Source of the DNA: Sediminicola sp963974715
Lineage (GTDB): Bacteria > Bacteroidota > Bacteroidia > Flavobacteriales > Flavobacteriaceae
Assembly: GCA_963974715.1 (NCBI GenBank)
Contig: CAXBDK010000017.1
Location: forward strand, 21,493 to 85,492
Direction: 5' to 3'
DNA: 64,000 nucleotides
Shown here piece by piece: positions 1 through 6,377 of this stretch; within the stretch, counting starts at the first letter, position 1; the number at the start of each line of letters is the position of its first letter. The notes under the pieces are model-generated. The model did no database searches, had not been told where the DNA came from, and saw only the letters and a program-made list of their open reading frames with translations. The position numbers and the translations under genes are program-made.

Positions 1-1
1 G

Positions 2-580
2 GCCGATATGTTGGCCGAATTGGGGTACGTGGCCTTGGCAGTGGATATGTACGGCGACGGAAAGGTGGCCGCACATCCGGATGATGCCGGTAAATTTTCC
101 GGAATGGTGATGCAGAACATCGATGTGGCCAAGGCCCGTTTTGATGCGGCCTTGGCCGCCCTAAAATCCGACCCGAACGTGGATCCCGATAAAATTTCGG
201 CCATAGGGTATTGTTTTGGGGGCAGTGTGGTGCTGACCATGGCGGATATGGGAACGGACCTGGATGTGGTAGCTGCGTTCCACAGCGGGGTACAGTTGCC
301 CGTGATGCCCAGCGACAAGCTTACCGCTACCGTACTGGTATGCAACGGGGCCGCCGATCCCTTTGTTTCCCCTGAGTCGGTAGAGGCCTATAAAAAGGCG
401 ATGGACAGTATAAATGCAGATTATAAATATGTGTCCTATCCAGGGGCACAGCACGCTTTTACGAGCAAGGAGGCCGATTCTTTGGGCAAAAAGTTCAACC
501 TGCCCTTGGCCTACCAACAGGAAGCCGACGAGAAATCATGGGCAGAGCTGACGTCGCTTTTGACAAGCACCTATCAATAA
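2..580 (+). CDS. Dienelactone hydrolase family protein, 5' truncated by window edge
   Basis: This is the C-terminal part of an alpha/beta hydrolase of the dienelactone hydrolase family. The reading frame is open to the first base of the window, so the true start lies upstream; the Met at position 8 is internal. Counting from that Met, the nucleophile elbow GYCFGG lies at 67-72 with a Cys nucleophile (Cys69). Asp117 (NGAADPF) and His149 (GAQHAF) complete the Cys-Asp-His triad of the family. Family members hydrolyse lactones or small esters in the cytoplasm, but the substrate cannot be read from the sequence. A strong hairpin follows the stop codon, so this is probably the last gene of its transcript. 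Confidence 0.9.
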   Translation, partial: ADMLAELGYVALAVDMYGDGKVAAHPDDAGKFSGMVMQNIDVAKARFDAALAALKSDPNVDPDKISAIGYCFGGSVVLTMADMGTDLDVVAAFHSGVQLPVMPSDKLTATVLVCNGAADPFVSPESVEAYKKAMDSINADYKYVSYPGAQHAFTSKEADSLGKKFNLPLAYQQEADEKSWAELTSLLTSTYQ

Positions 581-631
581 GGACCTTGAACCCAGTGCGG
601 GTCGGTCCATGCCACTTCTGTGAAGGTATTA

Positions 632-673
632 AAAAGGGACGATAGGGCATAAAAATGTCCTTTCGTCCCTTTT
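632..673. terminator. Rho-independent terminator hairpin
   Basis: A near-perfect stem runs 632-650 against 655-673 with an AAAA loop. The outer arms are AAAAGGGACGA and TCGTCCCTTTT and the inner arms are GGGCAT and ATGTCC. The A-rich start and T-rich end would allow termination from either side. It sits just after the hydrolase stop codon. Confidence 0.8.
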
Positions 674-799
674 GCCTTTCTCTTTTGTCATACAGTGGTA
701 CCCAAAATCCGTATAGAAAAATATGGGATCGCTACCATAATTTCTTCGAATTAACTAACTTCCCAAACCAATTATCAATTTTAAGAAATCCCTTCATGT

Positions 800-1693
800 A
801 TGGGCAGAAGAAAATTTATCCAACAATCCGGTCTTTTATGTTCGGCCGCCTTATTGCCCTTGCCCAGTTTTGCTTGGGAGTCCAAGCCCCGGTTTAAAAT
901 GGGACTTCAGTTGTTCACCGTTCGCGATGCGATGGAAAAGGACCCCGTTTCCACCCTTAGGACGGTGGCGTCCTTGGGGTACCAGGATCTGGAAACCTAT
1001 GGTTACGATGGGGAAAAGGGCCTTTATTACGGAATGGAGTCGGCCCACTTTAAACAATTGTTGGACGACCTGCAGTTGACCGCCTCCAGTGGCCACTATG
1101 GTTTTTCGGACCGATTTGAAAAGTCCACCGAAGAAATGGAGCGGTTTGTGGACCAGTGCATCGAAGGGGCCCATGCCCTAGGAAAAAGTTATATCACCTG
1201 GCCGTGGCTGGCCCCGCACCAACGTAGCCTGGACAGTTTTAAACTGCTGTCCGCCAAACTCAATTCCATAGGGGAGCGGGTAAACAAGGCCGGACTTGGT
1301 TTTGCCTATCACAACCACGATTTCGAGTTTGTGGAGCACGATGGGGCCATCGGCTATGATATCATCCTGGCGGAGACCGATCCGGCACTCGTCAAATTGC
1401 AGATGGACCTGTACTGGGTGGTGCGTTCCTCCAAAAAGAGCCCGAAACAATGGGTGGCCGAACAACCGGGACGGTATGTCATGTGGCATATAAAGGATAT
1501 GGACAAAATAACGGAGGACTATACCGAGTTGGGGAACGGCAGTATCGACTACAACGAGGTGTTGCCCGACCCCGTCGCATCCGGGCTGGAATTTTACTAT
1601 CTGGAACAAGGGGGCAACTTTGCCCAAAATTCCATGCAGAGCATTACGGACAGTGCCACTTTTTTTAAACGGCGACTGCAGCGGTACCTATAA
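800..1693 (+). CDS. Tat-exported sugar phosphate isomerase/epimerase-like TIM-barrel protein
   Basis: A 297-aa protein of the xylose isomerase-like TIM-barrel superfamily (sugar phosphate isomerase/epimerase). The N-terminus MGRRKFIQQSG followed by a hydrophobic stretch is a twin-arginine signal (RR at 3-4), so export of the folded enzyme to the periplasm is likely. The barrel begins near residue 33 (MGLQLFTVRDAM). The conserved metal-site segments FAYHNHDFEF, LQMDLYW, MWHIKDMD and YYLEQGG are all present and correctly ordered. In Bacteroidota such proteins usually belong to carbohydrate catabolism, but no sugar-use neighbours are seen here and the substrate is unknown. The next gene starts 20 bases after the stop and could be cotranscribed. 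Confidence 0.88.
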   Translation: MGRRKFIQQSGLLCSAALLPLPSFAWESKPRFKMGLQLFTVRDAMEKDPVSTLRTVASLGYQDLETYGYDGEKGLYYGMESAHFKQLLDDLQLTASSGHYGFSDRFEKSTEEMERFVDQCIEGAHALGKSYITWPWLAPHQRSLDSFKLLSAKLNSIGERVNKAGLGFAYHNHDFEFVEHDGAIGYDIILAETDPALVKLQMDLYWVVRSSKKSPKQWVAEQPGRYVMWHIKDMDKITEDYTELGNGSIDYNEVLPDPVASGLEFYYLEQGGNFAQNSMQSITDSATFFKRRLQRYL

Positions 1694-1712
1694 AAAAGAA
1701 CCATATCGATTA

Positions 1713-2069
1713 ATGGAACGTGAAAATAGGTCCGAAGCCTTTTATATGGCCCAAGGGGAACCCAATAGGGGCTGTTTCTTGGCGTTGCGAAAACTCATCT
1801 TGGGACAAGATCTGGAAGTAACGGAAACCATCAAATATGGGATGCCCTGTTTCTGTTATGGGAAAAAGGCCTTTTGTTACCTGTGGACGGACAAAAAAAC
1901 CGGTTTTCCCTACCTGCTGATGGTGGAAGGAAAACGTCTGGAGCATCCCGCCCTGGAGATGGGGAATCGATCTCGGATGAAGATATTTCCGGTAGACCCA
2001 AAGAAGGACCTGCCCTTGGCCACCATACAGGCTATTTTGGCCCAGGCCTTGGATCTGTATAGGAGGTAA
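1713..2069 (+). CDS. DUF1801-type small protein
   Basis: A 118-aa cytoplasmic protein. The opening segment, the centre (TETIKYGMPCFCYGKKAFCYLWTD) and the tail (KDLPLATIQAILAQALDLYRR) match the DUF1801 / YdhG-like family, which has a frataxin-like fold. The biochemical role of the family is not established. I chose the ATG at 1713 because it is the first one outside the upstream gene and because the family pattern begins there; an in-frame ATG at 1620 lies inside the isomerase gene. It sits at the edge of a repeat-rich accessory region. Confidence 0.75.
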   Translation: MERENRSEAFYMAQGEPNRGCFLALRKLILGQDLEVTETIKYGMPCFCYGKKAFCYLWTDKKTGFPYLLMVEGKRLEHPALEMGNRSRMKIFPVDPKKDLPLATIQAILAQALDLYRR

Positions 2070-2089
2070 AATTATTTCTTGGGCGTGTC

Positions 2090-2368
2090 ATGTCGCGGCT
2101 CCCGCCGCTAGGTTATGACGTTATGGATTCCAATTTAACATTACCGTTTAACCCTATAACCATTTAACCCTGTAACCATTTAACCGTACAACAAAAAGTT
2201 ATAATGTTATGCCGCAGCAGGGCTGCTCGGTTATAAGGTTATGGAACGATGACCGATAATTGAGCACATAACCGTTTAACCCTATAACCATTGAACCGTA
2301 CAACAAAAAGTTATAAGGTTATGTCGCAGCGGAGCTGCTTGGTTATGAAGTTATGAATTTCAATTTAA
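2090..2368. repeat. GTTAT/ATAAC palindromic repeat block 1
   Basis: The block is built from short motifs with an 8-nt period. On one side GTTATNNN units appear in pairs (GGTTATGACGTTATGG). On the other, TAACCNNN units occur in runs of five or more (TAACCCTATAACCATT and on). Between them are GC-rich hairpin cores: GCGGCtcccGCCGC at the start, GCAGCaggGCTGC in the middle, and GCAGCggaGCTGC near the end. The same modules recur at 3548-3804 and 4901-5500. No protein is encoded. The pattern is REP/BIME-like; no mobilising enzyme is visible nearby. Confidence 0.85.
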
Positions 2369-2590
2369 CCGAGATATCTATCCCGTCCTCCGAAGCTTTA
2401 GTGAAGAGAGCGGTATGGCTGGATCATTCCAAAAGTGTATTCATATCCATTTTTGGTTTGGAAGACAGCTACAATAGCGGGAATCTTCTTCCGTAGTGGA
2501 GATGGCATGGCCGTTAAGAATTTTTGAAGCCTTGGAAAAAATTTAGGCCATGGCATCGGTCCCGGAAATCCCTTCCGATTTTCGGGACCA

Positions 2591-2940
2591 CATAGTGAAG
2601 AAGTGTCCTTTCTTTTGTTTCGTTTTACTCATTGTTTATTATTTGTTTAAACCGGTATTCGTGAATCTTCGATTTCTTTGGACAAGCAAAGAAATCGAAG
2701 ATTCACGAAAACCGTTAAAAAACAGTAAAGATTACTTGAGTAAAATGAAAGAACGGAGGTTCGGTATTTTAATAGACACGAAAACTTCATTGGGTGTGGA
2801 ACGTTTGTTCTTTATATTGCTATTAATGCACCTTCCCAGTCGGGACATCTGCATCATACATTTGCATATAATTGGACAACATCCTTGGAACGCGAAGGGA
2901 ACTACAGCTTCCAGTCCCCCGAAGCACTAGCGAAGGGGGA
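2591..2940. repeat. Duplicated non-coding element, copy 1, with long fold-back palindrome
   Basis: The head (2591-2620) and tail (2821-2940) match a second copy at 3361-3540. The tail is nearly identical over 120 bases; the head differs at about one base in 30. Copy 1 has 200 bases between head and tail where copy 2 has 30. The extra material contains a palindrome centred near 2684: a perfect 23-bp stem (2658-2680 with 2687-2709, loop GACAAG), with weaker pairing extending out to roughly 2604 and 2757. An open reading frame crosses the element at 2550-2930, but its protein is low in plausibility, so I treat the stretch as non-coding. Confidence 0.75.
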
Positions 2941-3217
2941 CTATCCCTCACGCACAAATCCTTTCGTGTCGTTTACTTATTTAAATAATTAGCAGATCCG
3001 CTAACAATTCTTTATCCCGGATTCATTCGAGAAACTAAAAACACTAAAAGAAGGCATTCCGGCCTATTTCCAATTTCGTCACAAATCAAGTACTTTCCAC
3101 ACTGGGAGCGGGAAGCCGTCCAAAGAGCATTCCGCAATAGCGGAAGCGGCCTGGGCGGTGCGGAAGTGGAAAGTGCGTAGCATTTGTAGAAATTTGAAAT
3201 CAGCCTAGCGTTTTTTG

Positions 3218-3249
3218 GTTCCTTTTTTGGGCGACTGCAAAAAAGGAAC
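3218..3249. repeat. 12-bp perfect hairpin
   Basis: GTTCCTTTTTTG at 3218-3229 pairs perfectly with CAAAAAAGGAAC at 3238-3249 around an 8-nt loop. It lies in a gene-free stretch and may be a terminator left from a lost gene or part of a repeat element. Confidence 0.6.
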
Positions 3250-3360
3250 AAATGAATGGGCACTACATCATTTGGAATTAAATATTCCCAACATTACAAC
3301 AAATATCCTTCATGACCATTCCAGAATTTGCTTGATCTTAAAAAAGGGATCTTAGGATTC

Positions 3361-3541
3361 CATAGAGAAGAAGTGTCCTTTCTTTTGTTTAGCTCAATAC
3401 TTGTTATTTTTAAAAATTGGTATTAATGCACCAGCCCAGTCGGGACATCTGCATCATACATTTGCATATAATTGGACAACGTCCTTAGAACGCGAAAGGG
3501 AACTACAGCTTCCCATCCCCCGAAGCTCTAGCGCAGGGGGG
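3361..3541. repeat. Duplicated non-coding element, copy 2 (short form)
   Basis: This is the short form of the element at 2591-2940. The head at 3361-3390 and the tail from 3421 (TATTAATGCACC onward) line up with copy 1 at offsets of 770 and 600 bases. It lacks the palindromic insert. The tail ends in a C-rich/G-rich pair (CCCCCGAAG ... AGGGGGG) that could pair. Confidence 0.75.
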
Positions 3542-3547
3542 GAAATC

Positions 3548-3804
3548 CATAACAACATAACAGGATAACAAGATAACGGTGCAACAAATCTGTTATGAAG
3601 TTATGCCGCAGCAGGGCTGCTCGGTTATAAGGTTATGGAACGATGGCCGATAATTGAGGACATAACCGTTTAACCCTGTAACCATTTAACCCTGTAACCA
3701 TTTAACCTATAATTCCTAACAGCATAACAAAGGTTATGGAGTTATGTCGCGGCTCCCGCCGCTAGGTTAAGAAGTTATGGATTCCAATTTAACCGAGATA
3801 TTTA
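3548..3804. repeat. GTTAT/ATAAC palindromic repeat block 2
   Basis: The order is: ATAACANN units of 8-nt period (CATAACAACATAACAGG and on), the GTTATG pair, the GCAGCaggGCTGC hairpin, GGTTATAAGGTTATGG, a 24-base spacer, TAACC runs, and then the GCGGCtcccGCCGC hairpin. The module order matches the first part of block 3. It ends about 90 bases before the toxin-partner gene. Confidence 0.85.
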
Positions 3805-3895
3805 AAAGAAATGGACACATTGAAGGTTATCCATCAATACCTAAATAAAACTTAATTGCCATAAACAATTAAAAATAAATCTCTAAATTTATAAT

Positions 3896-4165
3896 ATGAC
3901 AAAGGCTCGCAAAACAAAATATCTGACATATATCGAAGATACCCCCAAGTATCATTATGTGATAAAGAATATCGCCAGAAAATCCGGTGAAAACGCCCTC
4001 ATTGAATCCCGATCAAATGATATTGCCGTGACCTTTCTTGAAGGTTCAAATATTGTAAGGGAAAGCCCAAATGGTACCATAGAAGTTATAAAAGAGGTAG
4101 GGACTACGCATAGAAAAGTAAAAGTTGGCTCAAGGACCACCATTTATAAGGGGAAGAAGGATTAG
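3896..4165 (+). CDS. Small protein upstream of zeta-type toxin, putative antitoxin
   Basis: An 89-aa basic protein (MTKARKTKYLTYIED...) that I do not recognise from a named family. It shows no helix-turn-helix and no similarity to the epsilon antitoxin of the classical epsilon-zeta pair. The case for antitoxin is positional: it lies immediately 5' of and overlaps the zeta-like kinase gene, as in many two-gene toxin-antitoxin modules. The region around residues 25-85 is rich in short beta-prone stretches (IAVTFLEGSNIVRES, GTIEVIKEVGTT). A role as inhibitor of the downstream kinase is inference. The unit is bracketed by repeat blocks 2 and 3. Confidence 0.6.
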   Translation: MTKARKTKYLTYIEDTPKYHYVIKNIARKSGENALIESRSNDIAVTFLEGSNIVRESPNGTIEVIKEVGTTHRKVKVGSRTTIYKGKKD

Positions 4166-4874
4166 GGTTTTTGGCGGACCGAACGGGTCCGGGAAAACCA
4201 CTATCTTAAAACAGATCGATGACAGATTTGATTTGGGGCACTACATAAACGCCGATGAAATAGAAGCCGAAATCTTACGTAAAGGAATTTTAGATCTGGC
4301 CAATTATGGAATATCAAAATCGGACGCTCACGGATTGAACAAAATAATTACAGAGCATTCCATTTATAAAAAAGCCATTAATGATGGTTTTGGGTTTGAT
4401 CTGGAAATAGATGGAACCATTGTACACAATCCCAATCAAAAAACACATTCTTACGAAGCCTCGTTACTGTCGGACATAATTCGAAACGTACTACTGAAAA
4501 AGGGTAGCAAGTTTTCGTTTGAAACCGTCATGTCCCACGGTTCCAAGATAGATTTTCTTAAAAACTCGACCGCCAACGGGTATAGAAACTATCTTTATTT
4601 TATTTCTACCGAATCGCCTTTAATAAATATTGAAAGGGTAAAACAAAGGGTGAAATTGGGAGGTCACCCTGTTGATAAGGTGAAAATTGAAGATCGTTAT
4701 TACAGATCTCTTGAGCTGCTTTCGAAAGCCGTTGCCAATACGTACCGTACCTTTATCTTCGATAATTCCAAGAAAGCACCTACTTTGATCTTGGAAATCT
4801 ATAAAGGGTCAGAAGTGGAATTTAAACACAATCTGGTTCCGGCGTGGGTGGATAAATATGTACTCCAGCAATAA
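4125..4874 (+). CDS. Zeta-type toxin (P-loop UDP-sugar kinase family)
   Basis: A protein of about 249 aa with the zeta-toxin / predicted ABC-type ATPase layout: Walker A FGGPNGSGKTT near residues 16-26, the INADEIEAE segment at 41-49, the SFETVMSHGS segment in the middle, and a C-terminal lid with GGHPVDKVKIEDRYYRS near 178-195. Zeta toxins phosphorylate UDP-N-acetylglucosamine and so block cell-wall synthesis; that activity is inferred here. The only visible in-frame start before the P-loop is a TTG at 4125. This overlaps the 3' end of the partner gene by 41 bases and is an uncommon start, so the exact N-terminus is uncertain. The overlap suggests translational coupling. Confidence 0.82.
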   Translation: MAQGPPFIRGRRIRVFGGPNGSGKTTILKQIDDRFDLGHYINADEIEAEILRKGILDLANYGISKSDAHGLNKIITEHSIYKKAINDGFGFDLEIDGTIVHNPNQKTHSYEASLLSDIIRNVLLKKGSKFSFETVMSHGSKIDFLKNSTANGYRNYLYFISTESPLINIERVKQRVKLGGHPVDKVKIEDRYYRSLELLSKAVANTYRTFIFDNSKKAPTLILEIYKGSEVEFKHNLVPAWVDKYVLQQ

Positions 4875-4900
4875 TTATATAACCCATTTGCCGAAATATC

Positions 4901-5500
4901 CATAACAACATAACAGGATAACAAGATAACAGCGTAACAAAAAAAGTTATGAAGTTATGCCGCAGCAGGGCTGCGCGGTTATTAGGTTATGGAACGATGA
5001 CCGATAATTGAGGACATAACCGTTTAACCCTATAACCATTTAACCGTACAACAAAAAGTTACGGAGTTATGTTGCGGCTCCCGCCGCTAGGTTATGAAGT
5101 TATGGATATCGATTTTACCGATGAATTCATAACAGGATAACATGATAACAGCATAACAAGAGGTTACGGAGTTATGTTGCGGCTCCCGCCGCTAGGTTAT
5201 GAAGTTATGGATATCGATTTGACCGATGAATTCATAACATCATAACAAGATAACAGCGTAACAAAAAAAGTTATGAAGTTATGGATTCCAATTTAACATA
5301 ACCGTTTAACCCTATAACCATTTAACCGTACAACAAAAAGTTACGGAGTTATGTTGCGGCTCCCGCCGCTAGGTTATGAAGTTATGGATATCGATTTTAC
5401 CGATGAATTCATAACAGGATAACATGATAACAGCATAACAAGAGGTTACGGAGTTATGTTGCGGCTCCCGCCGCTAGGTTATCCAGTTATGGATATCTAT
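4901..5500. repeat. GTTAT/ATAAC palindromic repeat block 3 with an internal 186-nt direct repeat
   Basis: This is the longest repeat block. It starts like block 2 and then contains a perfect direct repeat of 186 bases (5015-5200 and 5297-5482). Four copies of the GCGGCtcccGCCGC hairpin lie in the context GTTATG...AGGTTAT. Runs of ATAACANN and TAACCNNN keep an 8-nt period. An open frame reads into it from the downstream XRE gene, but that extension is repeat sequence and not a natural N-terminus. Confidence 0.88.
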
Positions 5501-5586
5501 TTGACCGACAGTTCCGACCCGTATAATACAAATACAAACCTGTTTTTTACAAGGGCCCCATCACCACTCCATAGAAAAAGATTTAT

Positions 5587-5594
5587 TATCTTTG
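5587..5594 (+). promoter_or_regulatory. Possible -7 promoter box of XRE gene
   Basis: TATCTTTG fits the Bacteroidota -7 consensus TAnnTTTG. It ends only five bases before the ATG of the XRE gene, so transcription from it would give a leaderless or nearly leaderless mRNA. It could also be a chance match. Confidence 0.35.
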
Positions 5595-5599
5595 AAACT

Positions 5600-6016
5600 A
5601 TGACAACAACCAGCAAACAACAACATATAGGGCGTAAGGTTGCCCGCATCCGTGAGCTTCGCGGCATGAAACAGGAAAGTTTGGCCGAGGAATTGGGCAT
5701 CAGTCAGCAAGGCGTATCCTCTTTGGAGAACAGCGAAAAAATTGAGGCCGACAAGTTGGAGACGATCGCCAAGATTTTGGGCGTGACCAAAGAGGCCATC
5801 GAAAATTTTTCCGAGGATGCCGTGATCAATTACTTCAACAGTTTTTATGACAATAGTTCCTCCCAGGGCAATAGTTTTAATCAAGGAATGTATCCCACTT
5901 TCAATCCCTTGGACAAATTGGTGGAGGCCTACGAAGAGAACAAAAAGCTGTACGAGCGCTTGGTACAGGCCGAAAAGGACAAGGTTTCCTATTTGGAGAA
6001 ACTTTTGAACAAATAA
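5600..6016 (+). CDS. XRE-family helix-turn-helix regulator with C-terminal coiled coil
   Basis: A 138-aa protein. Residues about 9-65 form a canonical XRE/Cro helix-turn-helix (GRKVARIRELRGMKQESLAEELGISQQGVSSLE), followed by a linker with an Asn/Ser-rich stretch and a C-terminal helix (KLVEAYEENKKLYERLVQAEKDKVSYLEKLL) likely to form a coiled-coil dimer. This architecture is common in Bacteroidota DNA-binding regulators; the target is unknown. The ATG at 5600 is preferred because earlier in-frame starts lie within repeat block 3. A strong terminator follows, so it is monocistronic. It is the last G+C-normal gene before the A+T-rich defence operon and could regulate neighbouring accessory genes, but nothing shows this. 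Confidence 0.85.
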   Translation: MTTTSKQQHIGRKVARIRELRGMKQESLAEELGISQQGVSSLENSEKIEADKLETIAKILGVTKEAIENFSEDAVINYFNSFYDNSSSQGNSFNQGMYPTFNPLDKLVEAYEENKKLYERLVQAEKDKVSYLEKLLNK

Positions 6017-6040
6017 AATCACATTATTTTAAGATAGGGG

Positions 6041-6066
6041 CCCGACATGTTTGTCGGGTTTTTTTT
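6041..6066 (+). terminator. Rho-independent terminator after XRE gene
   Basis: CCCGACA (6041-6047), a TGTT loop and TGTCGGG (6052-6058) are followed by a run of eight T. Confidence 0.92.
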
Positions 6067-6198
6067 GTTTTTGGTGGTTTCGCAGTTTTAAACAGGGAAA
6101 TGAACTAAAATATTTAATTTTCAATCATTTACGGATATCCGTATTTGATTTCTTGCCGGATTCTGTATTTTCATGCTCAAATTTTTAAAAACAATTAT

Positions 6199-6285
6199 AT
6201 GAAAATTGAAGCGATCAAACCCGGACCTAAACCAAAAAAAGATGATAAACCTTTTAAAAAGACTATGATTCTACTTAATTATTAA
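6199..6285 (+). CDS. 28-aa lysine-rich ORF, possible truncated gene or leader peptide
   Basis: A short frame of 28 codons (MKIEAIKPGPKPKKDDKPF...) preceded by an A-rich stretch typical of Flavobacteria starts. It ends inside an AT-rich palindrome (ACTTAATTA-T-TAATTAAGT, 6273-6291). I do not recognise it. It may be the 5' remnant of a gene interrupted when the A+T-rich operon arrived, or a real small peptide upstream of that operon. Its codon use and position right at the composition change make the remnant reading slightly more attractive. Confidence 0.3.
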   Translation: MKIEAIKPGPKPKKDDKPFKKTMILLNY

Positions 6286-6328
6286 TTAAGTAAAGGATTT
6301 TAGTAATCGAATTACCTATAGAATATTT

Positions 6329-6336
6329 TATATTTG
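6329..6336 (+). promoter_or_regulatory. Putative -7 box of the DISARM-like operon
   Basis: TATATTTG matches TAnnTTTG exactly and lies 41 bases upstream of the first ATG. A clear -33 TTTG partner is not visible. The GTTAGC/GCTAAC inverted repeat just downstream could be an operator or a 5' UTR hairpin. Confidence 0.5.
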
Positions 6337-6377
6337 AGTTAGCACCAAGAATAGCTAACCACTAGCCAACCAATTAG

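Larger units (their letters stand above)
6067..6377. other. Gene-poor leader of the defence operon
   Basis: The stretch is A+T-rich and marks the start of the composition change. Apart from the 28-aa frame and its palindrome it holds a TATATTTG box at 6329-6336 and an inverted repeat, GTTAGC (6338-6343) with GCTAAC (6354-6359), between that box and the first start codon. I see no obvious insertion-sequence end or attachment site. Confidence 0.6.

Noticed and set aside
655..897. 80-codon plus-strand open frame ahead of the sugar isomerase
   Set aside because: It overlaps the terminator hairpin and the Tat-signal start of the real gene in another frame.
2658..2709. Integron attC site
   Set aside because: The stem is a perfect continuous 23-bp palindrome, without the unpaired bases, spacer or GTTRRRY core boxes of attC, and no integron integrase is present.
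2550..2930. 126-codon open frame on the plus strand
   Set aside because: It spans the fold-back palindrome and duplicated repeat tail, has no family resemblance, and copy 2 of the same element does not preserve it.
3548..5500. Regular repeats reminiscent of a CRISPR array
   Set aside because: The repeats are 8-nt-period motifs with hairpin cores, not 23-47 nt direct repeats separated by unique spacers, and no cas genes are in the window.
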